From the NCBI RefSeq assembly GCF_009741925.1, contig NZ_WPCC01000009.1, forward strand, positions 25,206 to 89,205: 64,000 bases of DNA, in the 5' to 3' direction. Every line of letters begins with the position of its first letter. Positions within the stretch are counted from its first letter, which is position 1. This document shows, one piece after another, positions 26,410 through 35,503 of the stretch. Made by a program: the position numbers and the translations under genes. The notes beneath the pieces were generated by a model that made no database searches, had not been told where the DNA came from, and worked only from the letters and a program-made list of their open reading frames with translations. The stretch comes from Natronomonas sp. CBA1123. GTDB taxonomy: Archaea > Halobacteriota > Halobacteria > Halobacteriales > Haloarculaceae.

Positions 26410-27432
26410 ATGACTCAGAAACCCACACTTTCGACGTACGACAGTACCGAAGACGAGACCGAAGCCCCCGTCGAAACGGAGGGGGCCGAACAGACGACCG
26501 AACACCGACAGGACGCGCTGACCTGTCCGGAGTGTAACGGCCGGCTCGAAAGCGGCGGCGCAGAGACCGTCTGTGCCGACTGTGGCCTCGTCGTCGACGA
26601 CGAACAAATCGACCGTGGGCCGGAATGGCGAGCGTTCGACGCCAGCGAGAAAGACGACAAGAGCCGTGTCGGCGCCCCGACGACGAAGATGATGCACGAC
26701 GACGGCCTCTCGACGAACATCGGCTGGCAGAACAAAGACGCCTACGGCAACTCGCTGTCGGGCAGCCAGCGCAAGAAGGTCCAGCGAATGCGCACGTGGA
26801 ACGAGCGGTTCCGCACCCGTAACAGCAAAGAGCGCAACCTCAAGCAGGCTCTCGGCGAGATCGAACGGATGTCGTCGGCGCTGGGACTCCCCCAGAGCGT
26901 CCGGGAGACGGCGTCGATGATCTACCGACAGGCGTTGAAAAACGACATGCTGCCCGGGCGCTCGATCGAGGGCATGGCGACGGCATCGCTGCACGCCGCC
27001 GCCCGGATGGAACAGTTGCCCCGGTCGATCGACGAGCTCACCGCCGTCAGTCGCGTCGGCGAAGTGGAGTTCAAACGCGCCTACCGCTATCTGAACCGCG
27101 AACTCCAATTGGAGGTCCAGCCCCCCGACCCCAACGAGTACCTCCCGCGGTTCGCGAGCGAACTCGGCGTCGATGAGGCTACCGAGCGCCGCGCCCGCGA
27201 GTTGCTCGATGCTGGAAAGCAGGCCAACCTCCACTCGGGGAAATCGCCGGTCGGCCTCGCTGCCGCCGCACTCTATGCGGCCGCCCAGTCGACCCCCGAG
27301 AACCTCACCCAAAGTGATGTCTCGAAGGCGACCGACATCTCGGAGGTCACCATCCGGAACCGCTACCAGGAGTTGCTCGAAGTCGACGGCGCCGCGCGTG
27401 CCGACAACGGCGAGCCACCGGTCGCGGTCTAA
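26410..27432 (+). CDS. tfb: transcription initiation factor IIB (TFB)
   Basis: 340 residues from ATG 26410. The N-terminal zinc ribbon uses Cys39, Cys42, Cys55 and Cys58 (CPECNG, CADCGLVVDD), followed by the B-reader region GPEWRAFDASEKDDKSRVG. Two cyclin-like repeats cover about 140-235 and 240-330. It recruits RNA polymerase to TBP-bound promoters; haloarchaea carry several TFBs with different gene sets. The frame is open upstream with an in-frame GTG at 26335, close to the expected transcription start of the second TATA box, so a 25-residue longer leaderless form cannot be excluded. Confidence 0.95.
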   Translation: MTQKPTLSTYDSTEDETEAPVETEGAEQTTEHRQDALTCPECNGRLESGGAETVCADCGLVVDDEQIDRGPEWRAFDASEKDDKSRVGAPTTKMMHDDGLSTNIGWQNKDAYGNSLSGSQRKKVQRMRTWNERFRTRNSKERNLKQALGEIERMSSALGLPQSVRETASMIYRQALKNDMLPGRSIEGMATASLHAAARMEQLPRSIDELTAVSRVGEVEFKRAYRYLNRELQLEVQPPDPNEYLPRFASELGVDEATERRARELLDAGKQANLHSGKSPVGLAAAALYAAAQSTPENLTQSDVSKATDISEVTIRNRYQELLEVDGAARADNGEPPVAV

Positions 27433-27461
27433 CGACCCGAGCCGACCGGCTCGAGGACGCC

Positions 27462-27494
27462 CGTAAGCGTCGGGACGCGAAACGGCCGCTTACG
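27462..27494. repeat. inverted repeat after tfb
   Basis: CGTAAGCG, 17 nt, CGCTTACG: perfect eight-base arms, 30 nt after the tfb stop in the 157-nt gap before the convergent PAC2-type gene. It may help end transcription from either side. No T-run follows. Confidence 0.4.
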
Positions 27495-27589
27495 ATTCGT
27501 CTGCCTGTCCATCTTCGACCCAATCCCGAGCATCACCGATAGCCGCTCGCCGAAGCGCAGACGGCGACAGTCAGCTGCCCCGTCGGCTG

Positions 27590-28360
27590 TTACTGGTACA
27601 TCCCCGCTGTCCGTGGGTCCGGCTCCTGTTGTTGTTGATACTGTTGGAGCTGTTCGGCGATCTGTTGTTTCTGCTGTTGGATTTCCTCGGCCTGCTCGAG
27701 CAGTTCCTGCGTGTCGATATCGAACTCGACGAGCGGTTCCAGTGCGTCTTCGATGACCGCACGGGCGGCCCCCGGGTCGGGAATGTAGGGGTTCGAACGG
27801 ACGAGGAGCACCGCCGCCGGAACGTCATTGCGATAACAGTCGTCCAATAGCGCACCGGTTACGCCTCCGATGACACCCGACCCATCGGCCAGGGTGATTC
27901 CCGCCTCGGTCATCGAGGTCTCTAACTGGTCGCTCGTGGCGACGCCGGCGACTTCGCCGATTTCTTCTTGGGACTCCGCGGGAGCCCCTGCGAGGAAGAC
28001 GGCGCGTTCGAACTCGTCGGCCACATCGCTCAGAACGCAGCGACTCAACGAGTCGACTGCCGTGGGGGGAATCGGGACATCGCTTTGCAGAGTCATCACG
28101 TCGGGGTCCTCACCGGCATAGACGCGCACTGCGTCGCGAACCCGACCCTCCTCGAACGCCGCGACCGAGGGGAAATCGTCGGAGACGATACTGCCGTGCT
28201 GTTCTAACCCGAGTTGCTTCGTGATTTGGTCGACCGCGATGGAGGCGACCAACCCCAGGCCGGGAAGCCCCTCGATAAGCGTCGGCGAGTCGGCCGTAAG
28301 TTCTGTCGTCTTCTCGAAACGGGTCGATGAATCAGGAGACACTACAGGACACCAACCCAT
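27590..28360 (-). CDS. proteasome assembly chaperone (PAC2) family protein
   Basis: 256 residues from ATG 28360 (MGWCPVVSPDSSTRF). The PAC2 core is visible: LIEGLPGLGLVASIAVDQI at the start, VFLAGAPAESQEE in the middle, GVIGGVTGALL and VLLVRSNPYIPDPGAARAVI. The C-terminus is a Gln-rich coiled coil (QQQKQQIAEQLQQY). In archaea the PAC2 homologues are thought to assist proteasome assembly, while many haloarchaeal ones remain untested. The reading frame stays open far upstream, opposite another gene, but those residues are not conserved-looking. Confidence 0.87.
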   Translation of the reverse strand: MGWCPVVSPDSSTRFEKTTELTADSPTLIEGLPGLGLVASIAVDQITKQLGLEQHGSIVSDDFPSVAAFEEGRVRDAVRVYAGEDPDVMTLQSDVPIPPTAVDSLSRCVLSDVADEFERAVFLAGAPAESQEEIGEVAGVATSDQLETSMTEAGITLADGSGVIGGVTGALLDDCYRNDVPAAVLLVRSNPYIPDPGAARAVIEDALEPLVEFDIDTQELLEQAEEIQQQKQQIAEQLQQYQQQQEPDPRTAGMYQ

Positions 28361-28498
28361 CAGTCGGGCCGTGGGACTTAATTCGTGTTGCCCGTTCCCG
28401 TGGCGTGGGAACGGCGCCAGTGCCCTCAGGGAATCTCGTCGCTCGCGACGGTCTGGAACTGCCGAACATATAGAAGCACGCGGGGGCGATACAATGGT

Positions 28499-29038
28499 AT
28501 GGGCACAGACTGGAAAACCGCCATTCGAGAGGACCGCGAGGCGAAAGACGAGTACTTCGGAACGAACGCACACTCGCCGATTCCGCCGGAAGAGCGAAAC
28601 GCCTTCGAGGGGCTTTCCTACTACGGACTCGATGACTCCTATCGGTTCGAACTCACCCTCCACGAACACGACGACAAGGAGACGGTGACCGTCGCAACGA
28701 GCACCGATGGCGAGCGGGAGTATCTCCGGTGGGGAGAGTTCCGGTTCGAGGTCGACGGCGAGGCTGTCACACTGCAGGCCTACAAGAGCGACCCCGACGA
28801 CGACCGACTCTGGGTACCGTTCCGTGACACGACGAGCGGCGAGGAAACCTACGGTGCCGGTCGGTATCTCGACCTCGAACCCGAAACCCACCGGACCGAC
28901 GACGGGACGTGGATTCTCGATTTCAACGAAGCGTACAACCCGACCTGTGCGTACTCCGACCAGTACGAGTGTCCCCTCCCGCCGACCGAAAATTGGCTCG
29001 AAGTACCGGTCGAAGCCGGCGAGAAAGCGTATCACTAG
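28499..29038 (+). CDS. DUF1684 family protein
   Basis: 179 residues from ATG 28499 (MGTDWKTAIREDREAKDEYF). It shows the DUF1684 pattern RWGEFRFEVDGEAVTLQAYK, then VPFRDTTSGEETYGAGRYLD, and the conserved end block DFNEAYNPTCAYSDQYECPL followed by PPTENWLEVPVEAGEKAY. No signal peptide; the protein is probably cytoplasmic. The family is beta-rich and of unknown function. It is 12 nt upstream of a small zinc-finger protein and probably cotranscribed. Confidence 0.88.
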   Translation: MGTDWKTAIREDREAKDEYFGTNAHSPIPPEERNAFEGLSYYGLDDSYRFELTLHEHDDKETVTVATSTDGEREYLRWGEFRFEVDGEAVTLQAYKSDPDDDRLWVPFRDTTSGEETYGAGRYLDLEPETHRTDDGTWILDFNEAYNPTCAYSDQYECPLPPTENWLEVPVEAGEKAYH

Positions 29039-29050
29039 AGGCGAGAACAC

Positions 29051-29209
29051 GTGAGCGTCGAAACACTCTGTCAGATCTGCGAGGCGGCACCTGCCGAGCA
29101 CCAGTGTTCCCGGTGTGGGGCGCTCGTCTGTCCGGCCCACTACGACGTGGAAACGGGGCTGTGTACCGACTGCGCTGCGGAATATCGGGGCACGCCGTCG
29201 GGCGAGTGA
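29051..29209 (+). CDS. small HIT-type zinc-finger protein (52 residues)
   Basis: Begins at GTG 29051. Four Cys pairs or Cys/His positions (CQICEAAP, HQCSRCGALVCPAHY, CTDCAAEY) form a cross-brace zinc finger like the HIT/B-box type. It would bind two zinc ions and a protein or nucleic-acid partner. It follows the DUF1684 gene by 12 nt and is too short for many gene finders. Confidence 0.75.
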   Translation: MSVETLCQICEAAPAEHQCSRCGALVCPAHYDVETGLCTDCAAEYRGTPSGE

Positions 29210-29224
29210 GGCAGTACGCCGCGA

Positions 29225-30019
29225 CTACTCGGCGGGGACACCGATCTGGGCTCCGTCGACGTATCGACAGTTGACGGCGACCCCGAGCATGAGCAGCAGC
29301 GAAGCGATGTAGAGGCTGGTCAACAACAGGAGAACCCCGCTCAGCGTGCCGTAAATCGCGTACTGAGGCGCCTGTCGGACGTACACCTGAACGATGACGT
29401 GGAGGACGGTCCACCCCGACGCGGCGAAGACGGCACCCGGGAGCGCCGACCGCGGTCCCGACACCACATTCGAAGGGACGTAGTACATCGGCAGGAACAC
29501 CACCGTGAGCGCGCCGAGCAGCACGCCAGCGGCGACGCTGTCGAAGAGGATGCTGTCGGCGAACGCAAGCGAAACGGCGCTCGTCGTCACGAGGACGAGT
29601 CCCGAAGCGGCGAGCGACCCGATGACGACCACGCCGTCGCGGAGTCGAGTCGGTCGGCGTCGGCCGCTGGAGGCCGACCGCTCGATTCGACCCAGTACCG
29701 TCAGGAACGCCACTGCGGCGTTGGCACTCGTCCAGCCGAGTACGGTGACCGAAAGCACCGAGGCACCGGTTCGACCCGACACCGACGCGAGCGCGTTGGC
29801 GAACAACTCCCGCGCCGCAGGCGTCAGATACAGCGTCATCGACTCCTCGACGCCAGCAGCGAACCGGGGGCCGAACACTGCAAGCCCCAACAACAGCAGG
29901 GGAACGAGCGAGACGAACGTGTAGTACGCCAGTGCGGCAGCCGGATACTTCACGTCGTGTTCGTACGCCACCCTGAGGAGTGCAACGACATCGCGAACAC
30001 CCCGAGCCGAGAGCTCCAT
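29225..30019 (-). CDS. YihY/BrkB-family membrane protein
   Basis: 264 residues from ATG 30019 (MELSARGVRDVVALL). About six transmembrane helices. The BrkB/YihY pattern is clear: EHDVKYPAAALAYYTFVSLV near the N-terminus, GWTSANAAVAFLTVLGRIE in the middle, and PGAVFAASGWTVLHVIVQVY near the end. The family was once called ribonuclease BN, but YihY is not that enzyme; its transport role is uncertain. It is convergent with the small zinc-finger gene. Confidence 0.88.
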   Translation of the reverse strand: MELSARGVRDVVALLRVAYEHDVKYPAAALAYYTFVSLVPLLLLGLAVFGPRFAAGVEESMTLYLTPAARELFANALASVSGRTGASVLSVTVLGWTSANAAVAFLTVLGRIERSASSGRRRPTRLRDGVVVIGSLAASGLVLVTTSAVSLAFADSILFDSVAAGVLLGALTVVFLPMYYVPSNVVSGPRSALPGAVFAASGWTVLHVIVQVYVRQAPQYAIYGTLSGVLLLLTSLYIASLLLMLGVAVNCRYVDGAQIGVPAE

Positions 30020-30169
30020 ATGAGGTATCCAACGTTCGGGCCCAAAACTCGTTGCCCTCGATTGGCTGCCGAACTCGGCGAGCAACCCCCGTACTGACCG
30101 CGCTCGGTCGTCCGTGGACGCCCGCCAAGAGGCACAGTACCATTACCCACGGGGCCGAACAGTGCGACA

Positions 30170-32729
30170 GTGTCCGATAGCCCTCACAGCCAGTCGGCCG
30201 AGGAGGTCCTCTCCACCCACGACACCAGCGTCGAGGGACTCTCGGAGGGGGTGGCGGCGGAGCGACTCGAAACGCACGGCCCCAACGACGTCGTCAAGGG
30301 GAGTGCGCGCACGTGGCCGAAAATCCTCCTCGCACAGTTCGACAGCGTTCTCATCTGGGTACTCCTGGCCGCCGCCGCGCTGTCTATCGTCGCCGGTCAC
30401 GCCGTCGACGCCGTCCTCATCGCCGTCATCGTCGTAGCCAACGGGCTCTTCGGATTCGTCCAGGACTACCGCGCCGAACAGAGCCTCGACGCGCTCCGTG
30501 AGTTGACCGCACCGACGGCGACCGTCCGACGCGGCGGCGACGCCATCGACGTCACCGCGACGGAACTCGTCCCCGGTGACGTCGTGGAGTTGTCCAGCGG
30601 CGACGTCGTGCCGGCGGACGGACGGCTCCTCGAGGAGACGGACCTCGAAATCGACGAGGCGGCGCTGACGGGCGAAAGCGCTCCCGTCTCGAAAGACCCC
30701 GACCCCGTCGCGGCCGACGCGCCGCTTGCCGACCGGACGGGAGTGGTGTACAAGGGGACGAACGTCACCCGCGGCAGCGGCGTCGCGGTGGTCACCGCAA
30801 CCGGGATGGACACCGAGGTGGGAGCCATCGCTCGCGAGTTGGCGGCGACCGAAGAGACCGAAACGCCCCTCCAGCAGGAACTCGACGAACTGGGGCGGTA
30901 CCTCGGCATCGGCGTGGTCGTGTTGGCCCTGTTGGTCGTCCCGCTGTTGTTGTTCCGGGGGACCGAGCCCATACAAGCCGGGCTGACGGCGATTTCGCTG
31001 GCCGTCGCCGCCGTCCCTGAGGGGTTGCCAGCCGTCGTCACCCTGACGCTCGCCCTCGGCGTGCGGAAGATGGCCGACGAGAACGCGCTGGTTCGGAGCC
31101 TCCCGGCGGTCGAAGCCCTCGGTTCCGTCGACGTCATCTGTACCGACAAGACCGGAACGCTCACGGAAGGGCGAATGACCGCGAGCAGGGTGTGGACGAA
31201 CGACGCGGTCGTCGAACTCGACGAGACGGAACAGGACGGCACCTCCGAGCAGGTCGAACTGCTGTTGCGGGCCGGCGCGCTCTGTAACGACGCCACCACC
31301 GAGAAGGGCGACCCAACCGAGAAGGCGTTGGTCGTCGCCGCCGAGGAGTACGGCTTCGACGTCGAGACGCTTCGGGAGGAGAACCCCCGAACCGACGAGA
31401 TTCCGTTCTCTTCCGAACGGAAGTGGATGGGGACCGTCCACGGCGACCGCGGCTACGTGAAAGGCGCCCCGGAGGTCGTCCTCTCGAAGTCGAGTCGCAT
31501 CCACACGGCCGACGGTCCTGCCGACCTCACCGACGAGGCCGCCGAGGGCGTCCGCGAGCAGGTGAAAACGTTCGCCGACGACGCTCTCCGGGTGCTTGCA
31601 GTCGCCTACGCCGACGACCCCGACGACATGGACTCGGAGTTGGTGTTCGTCGGACTCATCGGCCTCATCGACCCGCCGCGTGAGGAGGTCGCCGAGGCGA
31701 TTGCGGCGACCGAACGCGCCGGTATCGGCGTGAAGATGATAACCGGCGACAACGTCCGGACGGCAGCCGCCATCGCAGGGTCACTCGGGATGGGACGGAC
31801 GGTCACCGAGGGCAAGGAAATCGAGACGATGAGCGACGATGAACTCCGCGAGCGCGTCGAGACCGCCGACGTGTTCGCCCGCACCTCGCCGGAACACAAG
31901 GTCCGCATCCTGCGTGCGCTCAAGGACAACGGCCACGTCGTCGCGATGACGGGCGACGGCGTCAACGACGCCCCGGCGCTGAAGAGCGCCGACATCGGCA
32001 TCGCGATGGGGATTCGCGGCACCGACGTGGCCAAACACGCCAGCGACGTGGTGTTGCTCGACGACAACTACGCCACCATCGAGCGGGCCGTCGAGCGCGG
32101 ACGCGCCATCTTCGACAACGTCTGGAAGTTCGTCGCCTACCTGCTCAGCGCGAACGTCGCCGAAGTCGCGCTCGTCTTTCTCGCCTCGCTGTTCGGCTAT
32201 CTCGTCTTGCCTGCGGTGCAGTTGCTGTGGATTAACCTCCTCACCGACGGGTTGCCGGCGCTGGCGCTCGGCGCCGACCCCCCAAAGCGGCGACGTGATG
32301 GAGCGGCCGCCCCGGGAGTCCGACCGCGGCATCATCGACCGCCGGATGCTCGGCCTCATCGGCGGCACTGGCGCGGTGTCGACCGTGCTCATGCTCGGAT
32401 TGCTGTTTTACACGCTCGGCGGAGCCGCCGCTATCACGCCGTACGCGATGACGATGGTGTTCACCGGGTTCGTCGCCCTCGAATTCGAGAAACTGTACGT
32501 CATCCGGTGGCTGCGGGAGACGCCGACGTTCTCGAACCCCTGGCTTGCGGTCGCCGTCGTCTCGTCGCTGGTGCTCCAGTTGGCGGTGCTGTACACGCCG
32601 CTCAACCGATACTTCGGAACCGTCCCCCTCGGCGTCGCCGACTGGGGCGTCATCGGTGTCGTCCTCGCGGTCGCGCTGCCCGCTTACCTCGCGGTCGTCG
32701 CGCTGCTCAAGCGCACGACGCCGGCTTGA
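30170..32729 (+). pseudogene. P-type cation-transporting ATPase (Ca2+-ATPase-like), frameshifted at a C6 run
   Basis: Starts GTG 30170. TGES is at 168-171, the type-II motif PEGLPAVVT at 283-291, the phosphorylated Asp326 in DKTGTLT and GDGVNDAP late in the P domain, followed by SDVVLLDDNYATI and helices M5-M6. The frame shifts in the six-C run 32278-32283, just after LPALALGADP; with five Cs it continues QSGDVMERPPRESDRGIIDR and the last four transmembrane helices to 32729, giving about 852 residues. The length and motifs are those of type IIA pumps. The C-terminal helices are intact, so a sequencing error is likely. Neighbours DUF211 and VIT-like proteins fit metal homeostasis. Confidence 0.82.
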
Positions 32730-32796
32730 GGGTAGCGCGGGCGCCAAAACCACTGCTCCGGGATACCCTTTTGGACGGCGAGGTTGTCCACAACGT

Positions 32797-33084
32797 ATGT
32801 CCACAGTTCGCCGGCTCGTCATCGACGTGTTGAAACCTCACGAACCCTCGATTCTGGAGTTCACGACGCAACTCTCCGGCATCGAGAGCGTCGAGGGCGT
32901 CACGTCGTCGCTCATCGAACTCGACAAGGAGGTCCAGAACGTCAAACTGACCTTCGAAGGCGAGGACGTGGCTTTCGATGCAATCGAGGAGCGAATCGAG
33001 AGCCTCGGCGGGACGGTCCACTCCATCGACCAGGTCGCCTGCGGCGAGTACATCGTGGCGGACCACCCGACGCTACAGGACTGA
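32797..33084 (+). CDS. DUF211 family protein
   Basis: 95 residues from ATG 32797. RRLVIDVLKPHEPSILEFTT begins the DUF211 consensus, followed by GVEGVTSSLIELDKEVQNVK-like strands (read here as SVEGVTSSLIELDKE) and SLGGTVHSIDQVACGEYIV at the end. The fold is ferredoxin-like and the family is archaeal; no function is established. It lies between the P-type ATPase and the VIT-like gene, with a 2-nt gap to the latter. Confidence 0.88.
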   Translation: MSTVRRLVIDVLKPHEPSILEFTTQLSGIESVEGVTSSLIELDKEVQNVKLTFEGEDVAFDAIEERIESLGGTVHSIDQVACGEYIVADHPTLQD

Positions 33085-33086
33085 CT

Positions 33087-33668
33087 GTGGCCTCGATTCG
33101 ACGGCAACTCCGGCGACTCCTCGGACGGGAAGGCGTCCTCTCCATCGCCCGGCGCTACTTCGTCTCCAACGGGTTCGACGGGACGCTCACCAGTATCGGC
33201 GTCATCGTCGGCGCCGTCCTCTCGGGTGTCCCCAGCGGCGCGACGGTCATCAAAATAGGGCTGGGCGCGGCGGTCGGCCTCGGAACGTCGGCGGTCTGGA
33301 GCGTCTGGGAAATCGAACGCGCCGAAACCAAGGCCGAACTCAGACGCATCGAGCGGGCGATGCTCGTCGACCTCGACGACACCCAAATCGAACGCGAACA
33401 GCGCGGTGCCCGCCTGTTTCACGCGACGATGAGCGGCCTCGGCCCGCTCATCGGCATCCTCATCCCGCTCACCCCGTTTCTCTTCGAGGGAACGCTTTTC
33501 ACGATGGTCGAAGCCGCACTCATCGCGGTCGCACTCGGTATCGGGGTGCTGGGTGTCTTCGGGGCGTACATGGGCTCGATGTCCGGCCAACGCTGGTACG
33601 TCGCCGCGGCCCGGATGGCGCTTGCCGGGTTGGTCGTCGCGGTAATCAACGTCTTTTTGCCCGGTTGA
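33087..33668 (+). CDS. VIT-family-like membrane protein
   Basis: 193 residues from GTG 33087. RRYFVSNGFDGTLTSIGVIV near the N-terminus matches the VIT1/CCC1 start with the key Asp in FDG. About four to five hydrophobic segments follow, with a cytoplasmic helical hairpin ERAETKAELRRIERAML between them. VIT/CCC1 proteins transport Fe2+ or Mn2+; the archaeal short form may do so, but that is inference. Translation is coupled to the DUF211 gene. Confidence 0.8.
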   Translation: MASIRRQLRRLLGREGVLSIARRYFVSNGFDGTLTSIGVIVGAVLSGVPSGATVIKIGLGAAVGLGTSAVWSVWEIERAETKAELRRIERAMLVDLDDTQIEREQRGARLFHATMSGLGPLIGILIPLTPFLFEGTLFTMVEAALIAVALGIGVLGVFGAYMGSMSGQRWYVAAARMALAGLVVAVINVFLPG

Positions 33669-33738
33669 ACGGCCCCTTGCGACCGACCCGAACGCCTCAG
33701 CGGTCAAGTTTTATTGTCACTCCTCTGGAACGAGGGTC

Positions 33739-35061
33739 GTGGCAGCAAGCAACACCCCACAGTCGGACGCCGATATCGGCCTGTTGGACGCCGTCGCCAT
33801 CGAGGTCGGTCTCATCATCGGCGGCGCGCTGTTCGCGCTGGTCGGCGTCGGCGTCGACATCGCCGGAACGGGCGTCGTGTTGTCGTTCGGCGTCGCCATA
33901 ACCATCGCCGTCCTCGGGTTGGTTCCGACGGCGATGTTGGGTGCATCGTTTCCGACGACGTGTGGACACTACCGCTACCCCGCCCGGTTCGTCTCGCCGG
34001 CACTGGCGTTTCTAGCGGCGTGGGGCCTCGGCATCAGCATGTTCGCCGGCGGGTTGCCGCTGTACGCGCTGACCGCCGGCGAGTACCTGACGGCGCTGGT
34101 TCCGTTCTCGGCGACCGCGAGCGGCATCGCCCTGCTGACGCTGTTTTTCGTGTTGAACCTCTTCGGGATTCGACTCGCAGCGAAAGTCCAACTGCTGATG
34201 TTCGTGGGGTTGGTCGTCGCGTTGGGTGCGTTCGTCGCCTTCGGCGCTCCGACCGTCGAGGCGGCGAACCTCACCTCGCCGTTCGCCAGTGGGCCGGTCG
34301 GGATTCTCGCGGCCGCGGGCGTGCTGTACTTCACCTGTCTGGGCGCGAACTTCGTCATCGACATCGGCGGCGACCTCCGGGATGCGACGGTGACGATTCC
34401 GCGGTCGTTCCTCCTCTCCATCCCGCTGGTCTTCCTGCTGTACGTCTCCGTCGCCGCCGTCGCCGTCGGGTCGCTGGGCGTCGAAGCGATGGCGGGACAG
34501 ACCCTCGAAATCGCCGCCGAGCGGTTCCTCTCGCCGGCGTTCCAGACGGTGTTCATCATCTGTGGAGCGCTGTTCGCCGTCGCGACCAGTCTCAATGCGA
34601 CGTTCATCCTGATTCCGAAGTACGCCGAGGCCCTCGCCGACGACGGCGTGTTCCCGGCCGCCCTCGGCGCCACGAACGACCGCTTCGGGACGGCCCACTG
34701 GACGCTGCTCGGAACCTACCTCCTCAGTGCGGCCATTCTGCTGGCACCGCTTCCATTCGAACAGTTGGGGACGATGCTGGCCTTCGGCGGCGCGCTCGTC
34801 GTGACGGTCGTCATGCTAGCGGCCATCAGCGTCCTCCGAGACCCACCTTCGGAGTTCGACCGCGAGGCGTTCCCCGTCTCGACGCGAGTCGTCTACGCGA
34901 TGGCGGTGCTTGCGGTGCCGCTGAACCTGCTTCTCATCGCACTGCTCGCGACCCAATCGACGACGCTGTTTCTCGCGTGGGCAGGACTGGTCGCGCTGGG
35001 GGTGCTGTTCTATCACGTCCGAACCGACGGCATCGGGTCGACTGCCGAGGCCGTCGAGTAG
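33739..35061 (+). CDS. APC-superfamily amino acid permease
   Basis: 440 residues from GTG 33739. About 12 hydrophobic helices. Helix 1 has the APC pattern EVGLIIGGALFALVGVGVD and helix 2-3 PTAMLGASFPTTCGHYRYPA. Further conserved stretches are SLNATFILIPKYAEALADDG and TNDRFGTAHW, as in other permeases. It would import amino acids or related compounds with Na+ or H+. No pathway neighbour is adjacent. Confidence 0.9.
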   Translation: MAASNTPQSDADIGLLDAVAIEVGLIIGGALFALVGVGVDIAGTGVVLSFGVAITIAVLGLVPTAMLGASFPTTCGHYRYPARFVSPALAFLAAWGLGISMFAGGLPLYALTAGEYLTALVPFSATASGIALLTLFFVLNLFGIRLAAKVQLLMFVGLVVALGAFVAFGAPTVEAANLTSPFASGPVGILAAAGVLYFTCLGANFVIDIGGDLRDATVTIPRSFLLSIPLVFLLYVSVAAVAVGSLGVEAMAGQTLEIAAERFLSPAFQTVFIICGALFAVATSLNATFILIPKYAEALADDGVFPAALGATNDRFGTAHWTLLGTYLLSAAILLAPLPFEQLGTMLAFGGALVVTVVMLAAISVLRDPPSEFDREAFPVSTRVVYAMAVLAVPLNLLLIALLATQSTTLFLAWAGLVALGVLFYHVRTDGIGSTAEAVE

Positions 35062-35077
35062 GCCCCCAAGTGGACTT

Positions 35078-35422
35078 TCAGTCGTCGTCCGCCGAGACGA
35101 CCTCCGCGTCGGCTCTGGAGTACCCCGGCGGCGTCGCCGAATCATCCTCTCGTTCGGCTCTCGTGACGGCCCGCGCGGCGTAGTAGGTCAACACGAGCAA
35201 CACGACCGCGGGGACGACGATGAGCGACATCTGGACGAAGACCACGAGCACGTCGCTCGGATACGACCCGTAGGTAACGAACAGGGCCACGAAAAACAGG
35301 AGTATCCCGAGTGGAATCGCGTTAACCAATACGTCGAGAAACACCTCGCGGTCGAAGAGTCCGTCGCGGTTCGACATATCCGGGCGGTCGCCGCCCTCGA
35401 GACTATCGATTGTGCCGAACAT
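35078..35422 (-). CDS. small membrane protein, DUF6684-like
   Basis: 114 residues from 35422, or about 99 from ATG 35377 (MSNRDGLFDREVFLDVLV), which is the better fit to family starts as I recall them. Two hydrophobic helices: NAIPLGILLFFVALFVTYG and VVFVQMSLIVVPAVVLLVL, then a basic-acidic tail. Such proteins often accompany haloarchaeal cytochrome oxidase genes, but none is seen here. Role unknown. Confidence 0.72.
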   Translation of the reverse strand: MFGTIDSLEGGDRPDMSNRDGLFDREVFLDVLVNAIPLGILLFFVALFVTYGSYPSDVLVVFVQMSLIVVPAVVLLVLTYYAARAVTRAEREDDSATPPGYSRADAEVVSADDD

Positions 35423-35503
35423 GTTCCCGTGTGAAACAGTCCGGTGCGACCGCTACATCTATTAAGGGATGGCTGACACATCACCGACGGAGCAACACAG
35501 ACA

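Noticed and set aside
28361..29140. Long minus-strand extension of the PAC2 frame opposite the DUF1684 gene
   Set aside because: High-GC shadow of the DUF1684 gene; no family similarity upstream of 28360.
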